Assembly (NCBI GenBank): GCA_027858145.1
Contig: JAQIDF010000499.1
Span: 1-11,089 of the forward strand
DNA: 11,089 nt
From: Prolixibacteraceae bacterium
Lineage (GTDB): Bacteria > Bacteroidota > Bacteroidia > Bacteroidales > Prolixibacteraceae
Reading direction: 5' to 3'
The notes under the pieces were generated by a model that was given only the letters and a program-made list of their open reading frames with translations, was not told the origin of the DNA and did not search any database. The position numbers and the translations under genes were made by a program. Of the stretch, positions 1 through 6,291 are shown one piece after another; position 1 is the first letter of the stretch; the number at the start of each line of letters is the position of its first letter.

Positions 1-152
1 TCTGAATAAACTACAACCCAAGGACGATAAGGCTTTGTGGATGGTGTGGCTCCGGCATTGTGCCGATCCAGGCGCTGATCAATATTAATGCAGCTGCCAA
101 CATAATATCGGCCAAAGCTTTCACTGTAGAGGATATAGACGTAATGGGGCAT
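1..152 (-). CDS. Small GIY-YIG nuclease family protein (5' part, cut by window edge)
   Basis: Reading leftward from an ATG at 150-152, 50 codons stay open to the window edge, so the 3' end is not visible. The residues fit the short single-domain GIY-YIG proteins common in Bacteroidota (usually about 80-100 aa). The first half-motif appears as YVYIL (residues 4-8), the second as YYVG (16-19), followed by RLDRHNAG (27-34), whose first Arg sits where the catalytic arginine is expected, then TKPYRPW (39-45). GIY-YIG domains cut one DNA strand through a metal-dependent tyrosine/arginine centre; the cellular job of these stand-alone versions is not established. No signal peptide or membrane segment is visible. 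An in-frame TAA lies five codons upstream, which supports this start, although a TTG two codons earlier is possible. The gene begins only 18 bp past a tRNA terminator and I see no convincing promoter of its own. Family call is secure; the function is not. Confidence 0.82.
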   Translation of the reverse strand, partial: MPHYVYILYSESFGRYYVGSCINIDQRLDRHNAGATPSTKPYRPWVVVYS

Positions 153-170
153 AATCAATGCTATTTAATC

Positions 171-205
171 AAAAAAGGGACAGATTATAAAATCCACCCC
201 TTTTT
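171..205 (-). terminator. Rho-independent terminator of the tRNA transcript
   Basis: On the minus strand the sequence reads A-tract, GGGGTGGATT, short loop, AATCTGTCCC, T-tract. It folds into about 10 pairs that can be extended by A-U pairs from the flanking tracts. Three of the pairs are G-U on the minus strand. Read on the plus strand the same positions are A-C mismatches, so the stem is stable only in RNA transcribed leftward. That orientation matches the tRNA, whose 3' end is 5 bp away. Confidence 0.8.
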
Positions 206-210
206 AGTCG

Positions 211-284
211 TAGCGAGAGGCGGGCTTGAACCGCCGACCTCGTGATTATGAATCACGCGCTCTAACCAGCTGAGCTACCTCGCC
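211..284 (-). tRNA. tRNA-Met (anticodon CAT, elongator type)
   Basis: The minus strand folds into a complete 74-nt cloverleaf. Its parts are acceptor GGCGAGG/TCTCGCT (G-U at both ends), TA, D arm GCTC-AGCTGGTTA-GAGC, anticodon arm CGTGA-TTCATAA-TCACG, variable AGGTC, T arm GGCGG-TTCAAGC-CCGCC and discriminator A. CCA is not encoded, as is usual in Bacteroidota. The CAT anticodon fits elongator Met; an initiator is unlikely because pair 1-72 is G-U rather than a mismatch. A tRNA-Ile2, in which the C is modified to lysidine, shares this anticodon and cannot be excluded by eye. It is transcribed behind a degenerate copy and followed by a terminator. Confidence 0.9.
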
Positions 285-301
285 ATTATTTCAATCTTAT
301 T

Positions 302-375
302 TCAAATGTGGGAGCTTGAACCGCTGACCTTCCCGATTTTGATCGGGACGCTCTAACCAGCTGAGCTACCTCGCC
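302..375 (-). pseudogene. Degenerate tRNA copy (decayed duplicate of the adjacent tRNA)
   Basis: The first 27 nt on the minus strand (acceptor 5' strand, complete D arm, base 26; plus coordinates 349-375) are identical to the intact tRNA-Met at 258-284. The T loop and the T-stem 5' side also match almost fully. The anticodon arm differs: TCCCG-ATCAAAAT-CGGGA gives an 8-nt loop, one base longer than normal, with no clear anticodon. The T-stem 3' strand (TCCCA) pairs poorly with AGCGG, and the bases that should close the acceptor (CATTTGA) do not pair with GGCGAGG. It therefore cannot form a normal acceptor stem and is probably a pseudogene, although it lies in the leader of the same transcript. 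The 3' limit is approximate. Confidence 0.75.
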
Positions 376-414
376 ATTTAAATATTAACGTCTGCCCTGT
401 TTTCTTAGGCGGTG

Positions 415-445
415 CAAATATAGAAGTTTTTCTGTTTTTCCTAAA
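415..445 (-). promoter_or_regulatory. Bacteroidota-type promoter for the tRNA transcript
   Basis: On the minus strand TATATTTG (415-422) matches the -7 consensus TAnnTTTG exactly and is followed by CACCGC, a common setting for stable-RNA promoters in this phylum. A TTTA box (442-445) sits 19 bp upstream, one base off the TTTG -33 element. Transcription would start near 408, about 33 bp before the degenerate tRNA copy, and would run through both tRNA copies to the terminator at 171-205. Confidence 0.6.
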
Positions 446-528
446 TTTTTTTAGCTTTTTTATTTTTCAATCTTGAAGTGAGCCTGAGCAATAATCTGAC
501 ACAAATGCACATTTCATTTTTATAGCTT

Positions 529-560
529 ATTGGTATTTCAAAACTTAATTGATATATTGC
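529..560 (+). promoter_or_regulatory. Possible promoter of the START-like gene
   Basis: ATTG (529-532) and TATATTGC (553-560) are separated by 20 bp, the usual Bacteroidota spacing. The downstream box departs from TAnnTTTG at the last two positions, so this is only a weak candidate. It would give a leader of roughly 20 bases before the ATG at 587. Confidence 0.25.
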
Positions 561-586
561 GGCAATAAGATCATAAATAATCTATC

Positions 587-958
587 ATGAGCAAACAAAA
601 AATTGAATTAGAATATGTAGTAAAGTGCTCTCCTAAAGTACTTTTTAACAGGCTCAGCTCTGCCTCAGGGCTTAGCGAATGGTTTGCTGATGATGTATCT
701 GTAAGTGGAAAGATTTATACCTTCATGTGGGATGGTACCGGCCAAAATGCTGAGCTTTCTTTACGAAAAGAAAACCATATCGTACGCTTCAACTGGGTTG
801 ATGACGACACTTATTTTGAGTTCAAAATAACACGTGACGAGCTAACCGGTGATGTATCTTTACTTATTACTGACTTTGCTGATGATGACGAAGTAGAAGA
901 GACACAGTCCCTTTGGGATTCACAGGTCACAACACTAAAACATATCATCGGCTCATAA
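587..958 (+). CDS. START-like / SRPBCC small domain protein
   Basis: This 123-aa soluble protein has no signal peptide or membrane segment. Its order of features is that of a helix-grip (START-like, Aha1/SRPBCC-type) fold. An N-terminal strand (EYVVKCSP, 9-16) leads into a helix and the GLSEWFADDV segment (28-37), where the Leu/Trp/Phe pattern is typical. Alternating strands follow (YTFMWDG, VRFNWVDDD, YFEFKITRDE), then a long C-terminal helix with W110 and the LKHIIG ending. It is very acidic at 98-105. The fold usually makes a hydrophobic ligand pocket, but the ligand and role of this Bacteroidota family are unknown. It precedes the LptF/LptG-family gene by 221 bp in the same direction; I recall the same neighbour order in other Bacteroidota, but that gene has its own promoter candidate. 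Start chosen because ATG 587 gives the family's usual N-terminus. Confidence is high for a real gene and for the fold. Confidence 0.85.
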   Translation: MSKQKIELEYVVKCSPKVLFNRLSSASGLSEWFADDVSVSGKIYTFMWDGTGQNAELSLRKENHIVRFNWVDDDTYFEFKITRDELTGDVSLLITDFADDDEVEETQSLWDSQVTTLKHIIGS

Positions 959-1126
959 TTCTGCATAACTTTTTTAATTTTTTTTCGTTTAACAATTGTG
1001 GGGATATTTCATTCGTTTAAATTTATAATTTTCAATGGTAACTCATGTAACTCGCATGTAATCATCGGTGGTTGTGATTTACGTCTGAATCATGCTCGTT
1101 TCATTGGCTCTTTTTCATCTAAAAAT

Positions 1127-1157
1127 TCTGCCATATTGAAGCTTATTCTTAGTTTTG
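1127..1157 (+). promoter_or_regulatory. Promoter of the permease-glycosyltransferase-ribBA operon
   Basis: TAGTTTTG (1150-1157) matches the Bacteroidota -7 consensus TAnnTTTG exactly. TCTG (1127-1130) lies 19 bp upstream, one base off TTTG. The predicted start near 1164 leaves a leader of only about 16 bases before the ATG at 1180. No other good match occurs in the 221-bp gap, so this is the best candidate for the whole downstream gene set. Confidence 0.5.
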
Positions 1158-1179
1158 CACGTTATCAACTTTTTTACAG

Positions 1180-2679
1180 ATGAAGCGGTTAAATTCATAC
1201 ATTATAAAAAGTTTTACCGGCCCGTTTTTCTTAACATTCCTGGTAAGTGTTTTCGTATTGCTTATGCAATTTCTATGGAAATACCTTGATGATTTGGTGG
1301 GCAAGGGACTGGAAACGGCCGTAATTATCGAACTCATTTTTTATGCCGCTATGCACCTTGTTACCATGGCATTGCCCCTGGCTGTGCTTTTGGCATCAAT
1401 AATGACCTTCGGAAATCTGGGCGAGCGCTTTGAGTTACTTGCCATCAAAGCAAGTGGTGTTTCATTGCTGAAAATTATGCGCCCCCTCATCTTCCTGAAT
1501 ATCCTTATAACACTTTTTGCTTTTACACTTGCCGATCAGGTTATACCTGTTACCAATGCTAAATTTCAGGCTTTACTTTGGAGTGTGAAAAAACAACGCC
1601 CCGAAATGATTATAAAAGAAGGCATTTTCTCGAACGAGATTGATGGTTACAGTATTAAAGTTGATGAAAAAGATAGTGACTCAAAGCTCCTGAAGGGAAT
1701 TATGATTTATGACCACACCGAAAACAAAGGAAATACGAATGTAATTATTGCAGATTCGGGATACGTTAACATGTCGGATGATAAGAACTATATGATATTA
1801 ACCCTTTTTGAAGGAATAAGCTATAACGATGTTTCAACTTCAAAAAGAAAAGATGATAATAATAATCCCTTTAGGCGCGAGCTTTTTAAAAAACAAAAAA
1901 TAGTAATTGGTGTTAGCGATTTTAATCTCAAACGTACCGATGAACGCTATTTTAAAGAAAATTATCAAACCCTCAAAAACAAAAGACTGGCCGCTTCAAT
2001 TGACACCCTCAATATGAAATATAAGAACCGGGAAGAAATCATGTCGCGGGGCATATACTACAATGATATTCTCAACGCCGAAATTGTAAACAATTATCAC
2101 CCGGACAGTATTGAAGTTGAAAAGCTTTATCCCGACACCATAGCCATACATGTCGATTCGGTTTTCAATGCTCTTGATGATGGCAAAAAAAGAATGGTGC
2201 TACACTCAGCCCAGCGACTTGCTCAACAAAATCAACGAGCCATCCTCCAATATCAAACTGATCTGTATAATCGTATGGTATGGATTAACAAGCACATGAT
2301 AGCGTGGCACAAAAAATATTCCTTATCAATCGCCTGCCTCTTGTTTTTCTTTATCGGTGCACCATTGGGGGCTATAATCCGAAAAGGTGGATTTGGGATG
2401 CCGGTTGTTGTCTCAATCCTGCTTTTTATTACCTATTACTTATCAACAATAATTGGAGAAAAAATTGCCCGCGAAGGCATATGGAAAGTTGAAATGGTAG
2501 TATGGCTTCCAACATTTATCTTTTTTTTAATTGGCATGTTGCTAACCCATCAGGCTGTAACCGACTCGATGCTCCTCAATGGGGAAACCTATAACCGGCT
2601 CATAAAATCGCTCAACATCTTCAGATATTTCAAACGGAAAAACAATACTAGTAATGAAGATACTGTTTCTGACCAATAA
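1180..2679 (+). CDS. LptF/LptG-family lipopolysaccharide export permease
   Basis: This 499-aa inner-membrane protein belongs to the YjgP/YjgQ family, which with ATPase LptB extracts LPS from the inner membrane and hands it to LptC/LptA. Three N-terminal membrane segments (about 12-32, 52-78, 101-121) enclose the conserved cytoplasmic coupling segment GERFELLAIKASG (81-93). A large periplasmic part (about 125-375) follows, then three more segments (about 381-400, 407-426, 437-456) with the IGAPLGAIIRKGGFG stretch (392-406) typical of the family. E. coli LptF and LptG are about 360 aa. The extra length is a charged, probably helical region at roughly 225-370 after the beta-jellyroll; long forms are usual in Bacteroidota. 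Sequence alone does not tell LptF from LptG. The last 26 bp overlap the next gene, indicating an operon with coupled translation. Confidence 0.93.
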   Translation: MKRLNSYIIKSFTGPFFLTFLVSVFVLLMQFLWKYLDDLVGKGLETAVIIELIFYAAMHLVTMALPLAVLLASIMTFGNLGERFELLAIKASGVSLLKIMRPLIFLNILITLFAFTLADQVIPVTNAKFQALLWSVKKQRPEMIIKEGIFSNEIDGYSIKVDEKDSDSKLLKGIMIYDHTENKGNTNVIIADSGYVNMSDDKNYMILTLFEGISYNDVSTSKRKDDNNNPFRRELFKKQKIVIGVSDFNLKRTDERYFKENYQTLKNKRLAASIDTLNMKYKNREEIMSRGIYYNDILNAEIVNNYHPDSIEVEKLYPDTIAIHVDSVFNALDDGKKRMVLHSAQRLAQQNQRAILQYQTDLYNRMVWINKHMIAWHKKYSLSIACLLFFFIGAPLGAIIRKGGFGMPVVVSILLFITYYLSTIIGEKIAREGIWKVEMVVWLPTFIFFLIGMLLTHQAVTDSMLLNGETYNRLIKSLNIFRYFKRKNNTSNEDTVSDQ

Positions 2680-3859
2680 ACCACCCTACCCAAAAAAAGA
2701 CGGAGGATCAATTGCCACGATGGGCATGATTGAAGCTTTTGCTGATAGTGGACACCAGGTAACAGTGCTGGCAATGAATACACGCAAACACCATATCTCT
2801 CCATTTGAGATACCTGAAAAAAATTCATCAAAAATCATTTTCCACCTTGCAGAAGTTCCAGCAAGCATATCGGCTTTCGAAGCATTTGTAAACTTGATAA
2901 GTTCAAGATTACCATACAATGCTCAACGATTTATAAGCAAAACATACCGCGAAAAATTAGAAAACCTTTTACAAGTAACACAATTCGACATAATCCAGCT
3001 CGAAGGCCTTTATTTGTGCCCCTACATCAGTACCATCCGAAAACACAGCAATGCATTGGTAAGTTATCGTAGCCACAATATTGAACACGAAATATGGCAA
3101 CGTACTGTAGCACAAAGCAAAGGACTTAAAAAACTTTATCTAAAAATACTGACTTCAAGGCTAAAACAGTTCGAAACAGATGCGTTAAACACATACGACA
3201 CACTGGTGCCCATAACAAAACGCGACGAGGAAAAGCTGCTCGAAATGGGCAACAAAAAACCGGCAGTTACCATACCGGCTGGTTTTAATATCTTGAACAC
3301 CAAAATATCTGAACAAACAACTATACCGAATAATTTATTTTTTATCGGGGCACTCGATTGGTCGCCCAATCAGGAAGGTATTCTCTGGTTTTTAGATAAT
3401 TGCTGGCAAAGCATATTGGGACAGAAACCAAAGACGACCCTGAAAATTGCCGGACGTAATGCTCCACCGTGGTTAACTGAAAAATTACGCAATTACCCAA
3501 ATATCAAATACGAAGGAGAAGTTGAAGATGCTGTTGTTTTTATGCAAGAAAATGGATTATTTATTGCCCCACTGCTATCGGGCAGTGGCATGCGCGTTAA
3601 GATTATCGAAGGGATGATGTATCAAAAATGCATAATAACAACGCCGGTGGGCTGCGAAGGCATAAAAGCATCAAACAAAGAACATTTGTTTATTGCCAAA
3701 AACCACGAACAATTTTCGGAAATGACCATCAATTTATTATCCAACAAGAAAAAAGCAATTGAAACCGGGCAAAAAGCTTATAACTTTGTACTATCTGCTT
3801 ACGACAATCAGAAACATATCGAAAAGCTGACAACATTTTATAATCAACAACTTAAATGA
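2654..3859 (+). CDS. GT-B glycosyltransferase, family 4 type
   Basis: A 401-aa soluble or membrane-associated sugar transferase with two Rossmann-like halves. The N-terminal (acceptor) half opens with ILFLTNKPPYP (3-13) and DGGSIATMG (16-24) and contains RSHNIEHEIWQR (139-150), a signature of a Bacteroidota GT4 subgroup. The C-terminal (nucleotide-sugar) half has FIGALDWSPN (230-239), GEVEDAVVFM and SGSGMRVKIIEG (309-320), then TTPVGCEGI (329-337), the donor-binding region. E319 fits the second acid of the GT4 EX7E motif; the first position is replaced by a small residue, as in related sequences. No membrane helix is visible. Donor and acceptor cannot be read from sequence. The ATG at 2654 is preferred because it gives a standard N-terminal beta strand, even though it makes a 26-bp overlap with the permease gene. 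Its stop overlaps the next start by 4 bp (ATGA). Confidence 0.9.
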   Translation: MKILFLTNKPPYPKKDGGSIATMGMIEAFADSGHQVTVLAMNTRKHHISPFEIPEKNSSKIIFHLAEVPASISAFEAFVNLISSRLPYNAQRFISKTYREKLENLLQVTQFDIIQLEGLYLCPYISTIRKHSNALVSYRSHNIEHEIWQRTVAQSKGLKKLYLKILTSRLKQFETDALNTYDTLVPITKRDEEKLLEMGNKKPAVTIPAGFNILNTKISEQTTIPNNLFFIGALDWSPNQEGILWFLDNCWQSILGQKPKTTLKIAGRNAPPWLTEKLRNYPNIKYEGEVEDAVVFMQENGLFIAPLLSGSGMRVKIIEGMMYQKCIITTPVGCEGIKASNKEHLFIAKNHEQFSEMTINLLSNKKKAIETGQKAYNFVLSAYDNQKHIEKLTTFYNQQLK

Positions 3860-5034
3860 TTGTACTTCAAATCATATTCTGGGTTTCTGTAGCGGCCATT
3901 GCTTACTCTTATGTGCTCTACCCGCTGATTTTACAATTAATTCTGCGACTCAAAGGCAAGGCACTATTTTCTCAAAAAAGCGATATGGACTATACCCCAA
4001 AGCTTTCGGTTTTAATTGCGGCATATAACGAAAGTAGCATTATTGAGAAAAAAATTAAAAGCCTGTATAACACCGGATATCCTATTGAAAAAATTGAAGT
4101 ACTTATTGGTTCTGACAATTCAACCGATGGCACCAATGAAATATTACAAAAACTTTCTACGAAATACACAAACCTCTATTCCTTCATTTTTAACAGCAGG
4201 CAGGGAAAAATAAACATCATCAACCAATTGGAGCAAAAAGCTACAGGTGAAATATTAATCCTCACCGACGCCAATGTTTTACTTCAGCACAACACCCTCC
4301 CCGAACTCGTAAAGCACTTTTCAGATGATCGCATCGGGCTGATTGACACGCAAATGAAGAATTACGGAATGAATAATAATGGCATTTCGTTTCAGGAAAA
4401 ATCGTACATATCACGGGAAGTTTACATAAAATCGCTTGAGAGTAAAACATTTGGCACAATGACCGGGCCTTTTGGCGGTTGCTATGCTATCCGAAGAGAA
4501 TTATACACACCAGTACCTGCCAATTACCTCGTTGATGACTTTTTCATATGCATGAATGTACTTCGAAAAGGGAAAATGGCCATCAACAACATCGAAGCAT
4601 TAGCCTTTGAAGATGTATCGAACAACCTGGCAATTGAATTTAAGCGAAAAATTCGTATCGGCACAGGTAATTTTCAAAACCTCTGGCATTTTTCCGACAT
4701 ATGGCTAAAACTTCTAAAGCCTGCCGGATTCTGCTTTTTCTCTCACAAGGTTTTAAGATGGTTTGGACCATTTTTTCTGGTTGCTGCTTTTATTTCAAAC
4801 CTGCTTTTATTTGAAACTGCCCTTCTGTACCAAATATCTTTCGTTTTACAAGTAATTGTTACTTTTTCAACAATTGCCGACATCATTCTTAAGAAAATTG
4901 GAAATCATATAGTACTTTTGCGGTTCATAACCCATTTTTATGCAATGAACCTATCATTGTTAATCGGTTTTTTTAAATCACTAAAAGGTGTAAAATCAAA
5001 TGTCTGGAAACCAACAAAACGACTACAAAAATAA
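3856..5034 (+). CDS. Membrane-bound GT-A glycosyltransferase, family 2
   Basis: A 392-aa protein with an N-terminal membrane helix (about 4-30), a cytosolic GT-A domain and two or three C-terminal helices (about 311-330, 332-352, 365-383). The GT2 signature is clear: SVLIAAYNES (51-60), GSDNSTDGT (85-93, nucleotide binding), ILTDAN (135-140, the DxD region with D138), GPFGGCYAIRRE (204-215), then VDD (226-228), where the catalytic base is expected. FKRKIRIGTGNFQNLW (262-277) corresponds to the QxxRW region of processive synthases but is changed to QNLW. The architecture resembles polysaccharide-forming or lipid-linked-sugar transferases acting at the inner face of the membrane. Substrate unknown. 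It starts within the ATGA shared with the preceding transferase, and its last 35 bp overlap ribBA, so it is part of the same transcript. The pair probably acts on one glycan; this is inference. Confidence 0.92.
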   Translation: MIVLQIIFWVSVAAIAYSYVLYPLILQLILRLKGKALFSQKSDMDYTPKLSVLIAAYNESSIIEKKIKSLYNTGYPIEKIEVLIGSDNSTDGTNEILQKLSTKYTNLYSFIFNSRQGKINIINQLEQKATGEILILTDANVLLQHNTLPELVKHFSDDRIGLIDTQMKNYGMNNNGISFQEKSYISREVYIKSLESKTFGTMTGPFGGCYAIRRELYTPVPANYLVDDFFICMNVLRKGKMAINNIEALAFEDVSNNLAIEFKRKIRIGTGNFQNLWHFSDIWLKLLKPAGFCFFSHKVLRWFGPFFLVAAFISNLLLFETALLYQISFVLQVIVTFSTIADIILKKIGNHIVLLRFITHFYAMNLSLLIGFFKSLKGVKSNVWKPTKRLQK

Positions 5035-6250
5035 GTTAAACGCTATTGATGAGGCCATAGACGATATCAAAAATGGCAAAGTTATTATTGTAGTGGACGA
5101 TGAAGACCGCGAAAACGAAGGCGATTTTATTGCTGCTGCCGAGAAAGTCACGCCCGAAATGATAAATTTCATGGCTAAAGAAGGACGTGGTCTTATTTGC
5201 GCCCCGCTAACAGAAAAGCGATGCGAAGAATTAGAGCTTGAAATGATGGTTGGAAAAAACACATCGCTACACGAAACTCCATTCACTGTTTCGGTTGATG
5301 CTTTGGGTTATGAAACGACCACAGGCATTTCGGCATACGACCGTTCGGTCACCATTAAATTACTTGCCGATAAAAACACTAAACCCGAAGAACTGGGTCG
5401 CCCCGGGCACATTTTTCCACTAAAGGCAAGAGATCGTGGTGTTCTTCGCCGATCGGGACACACCGAAGCGGCTGTTGATTTGTCACGAATGGCCGGTCTT
5501 GAACCTGCCGGAATATTGGTTGAAGTGATGAATGATGATGGCACAATGGCCAGGCTACCTCAACTTATTGAAATTGCCAAAAAATTCGACCTGAAAATTA
5601 TTTCTATTGCTGACCTTATCGCTTATCGTATTGACAAAGAAAGTCTGATAAAAAAAGGTGAAGCAGCCCGCCTGCCCACAAAATACGGAGAATTCACTAT
5701 TATACCATACCTGCAAAAATCAAACGAAAAAGAACATGTAGCCCTCGTCAAAGGAGAATGGAGCCCTGATGAACCCATTATGGTACGCATGCACTCTTCG
5801 TGTGTTACAGGCGATATTTTTGGTTCATTGCGATGCGAATGTGGCGATCAACTTCACAAATCAATGGAAATGATCGAGCAAGAAGGCAAAGGGGTTATTG
5901 TTTACCTCGACCAGGAAGGCCGTGGAATTGGACTGCTTAACAAAATCAAAGCTTACAAACTTCAGGAGGAAGGTTTGGATACTGTTGATGCTAATGTTCA
6001 CCTGGGGTTTGCACCCGATGAACGTGACTATGGAGTTGGCGCCCAGATTTTACGCGACCTGGGTGTACGAAAAATGCGGCTCCTGTCAAACAATCCTGTT
6101 AAACGTGTTGGATTAGAAGGATATGGGCTTCAGGTTGTTGATAACCTCCCGATAGAAATTGAGCCCAACACACACAACGAATTCTACATGAAAACCAAAC
6201 GCGATAAGATGGGTCACATACTTCAAAAATTCAATTATAACAAAGAATAA
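5000..6250 (+). CDS. ribBA: RibBA: 3,4-dihydroxy-2-butanone-4-phosphate synthase / GTP cyclohydrolase II
   Basis: A 416-aa bifunctional cytosolic enzyme that makes both precursors of riboflavin: the four-carbon unit from ribulose 5-phosphate and the pyrimidine from GTP. The RibB half (about 10-210) has DDEDRENEGDF (33-43), GRPGHIFPL (133-141) and RSGHTEAAVDL (151-161). The RibA half (about 220-410) has the zinc ligands C268, C279 and C281 in SSCVTGDIFGSLRCECGDQL, plus DQEGRGIGL (304-312) and the LLSNNPVKRVGLEGYG segment. All expected motifs are intact and the length is normal. ATG 5000 gives the usual short N-terminal lead, although it lies 35 bp inside the preceding glycosyltransferase gene. 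There is no room for a leader, and no FMN riboswitch precedes it. An exact -7-like box TACTTTTG at 4913-4920 inside the upstream gene could supply an internal promoter, but its -33 box is poor. A hairpin terminator follows the stop. Confidence 0.97.
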   Translation: MSGNQQNDYKNKLNAIDEAIDDIKNGKVIIVVDDEDRENEGDFIAAAEKVTPEMINFMAKEGRGLICAPLTEKRCEELELEMMVGKNTSLHETPFTVSVDALGYETTTGISAYDRSVTIKLLADKNTKPEELGRPGHIFPLKARDRGVLRRSGHTEAAVDLSRMAGLEPAGILVEVMNDDGTMARLPQLIEIAKKFDLKIISIADLIAYRIDKESLIKKGEAARLPTKYGEFTIIPYLQKSNEKEHVALVKGEWSPDEPIMVRMHSSCVTGDIFGSLRCECGDQLHKSMEMIEQEGKGVIVYLDQEGRGIGLLNKIKAYKLQEEGLDTVDANVHLGFAPDERDYGVGAQILRDLGVRKMRLLSNNPVKRVGLEGYGLQVVDNLPIEIEPNTHNEFYMKTKRDKMGHILQKFNYNKE

Positions 6251-6259
6251 AAAATAAAG

Positions 6260-6291
6260 AGGCTGTCAAAAATTGGCAGCCTTTGTTTTTT
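6260..6291. terminator. Bidirectional terminator between ribBA and nadB
   Basis: AGGCTGTC (6260-6267), 7-base loop, GGCAGCCT (6275-6282): an 8-bp stem with one G-U/A-C position. A T-rich tail follows on the plus strand (6283-6291). An A-rich stretch precedes it, which gives a T-rich tail on the minus strand (about 6245-6259). It begins 9 bp after the ribBA stop and 7 bp beyond the nadB stop, which itself lies in the T tract, so it can end both converging transcripts. Confidence 0.8.

Noticed and set aside
60..245. Open frame on the plus strand ending in ARGGLEPPTS
   Set aside because: Its 3' part is the antisense of the tRNA, a well-known source of false proteins, and the rest is antisense to the GIY-YIG gene.
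302..375. Second functional tRNA gene
   Set aside because: The T stem and acceptor stem cannot close and the anticodon loop has 8 nt; treated as a pseudogene.
1039..1061. Short direct repeats TAACTC and CATGTAA
   Set aside because: Only two copies of 6-7 bases each; could arise by chance and has no link to a promoter or gene.
998..1183. 61-codon open frame in the gap before the permease gene
   Set aside because: It needs a GTG start, matches no family, is Cys/Phe/Ile-rich as expected of AT-rich spacer, and overlaps the promoter candidate.
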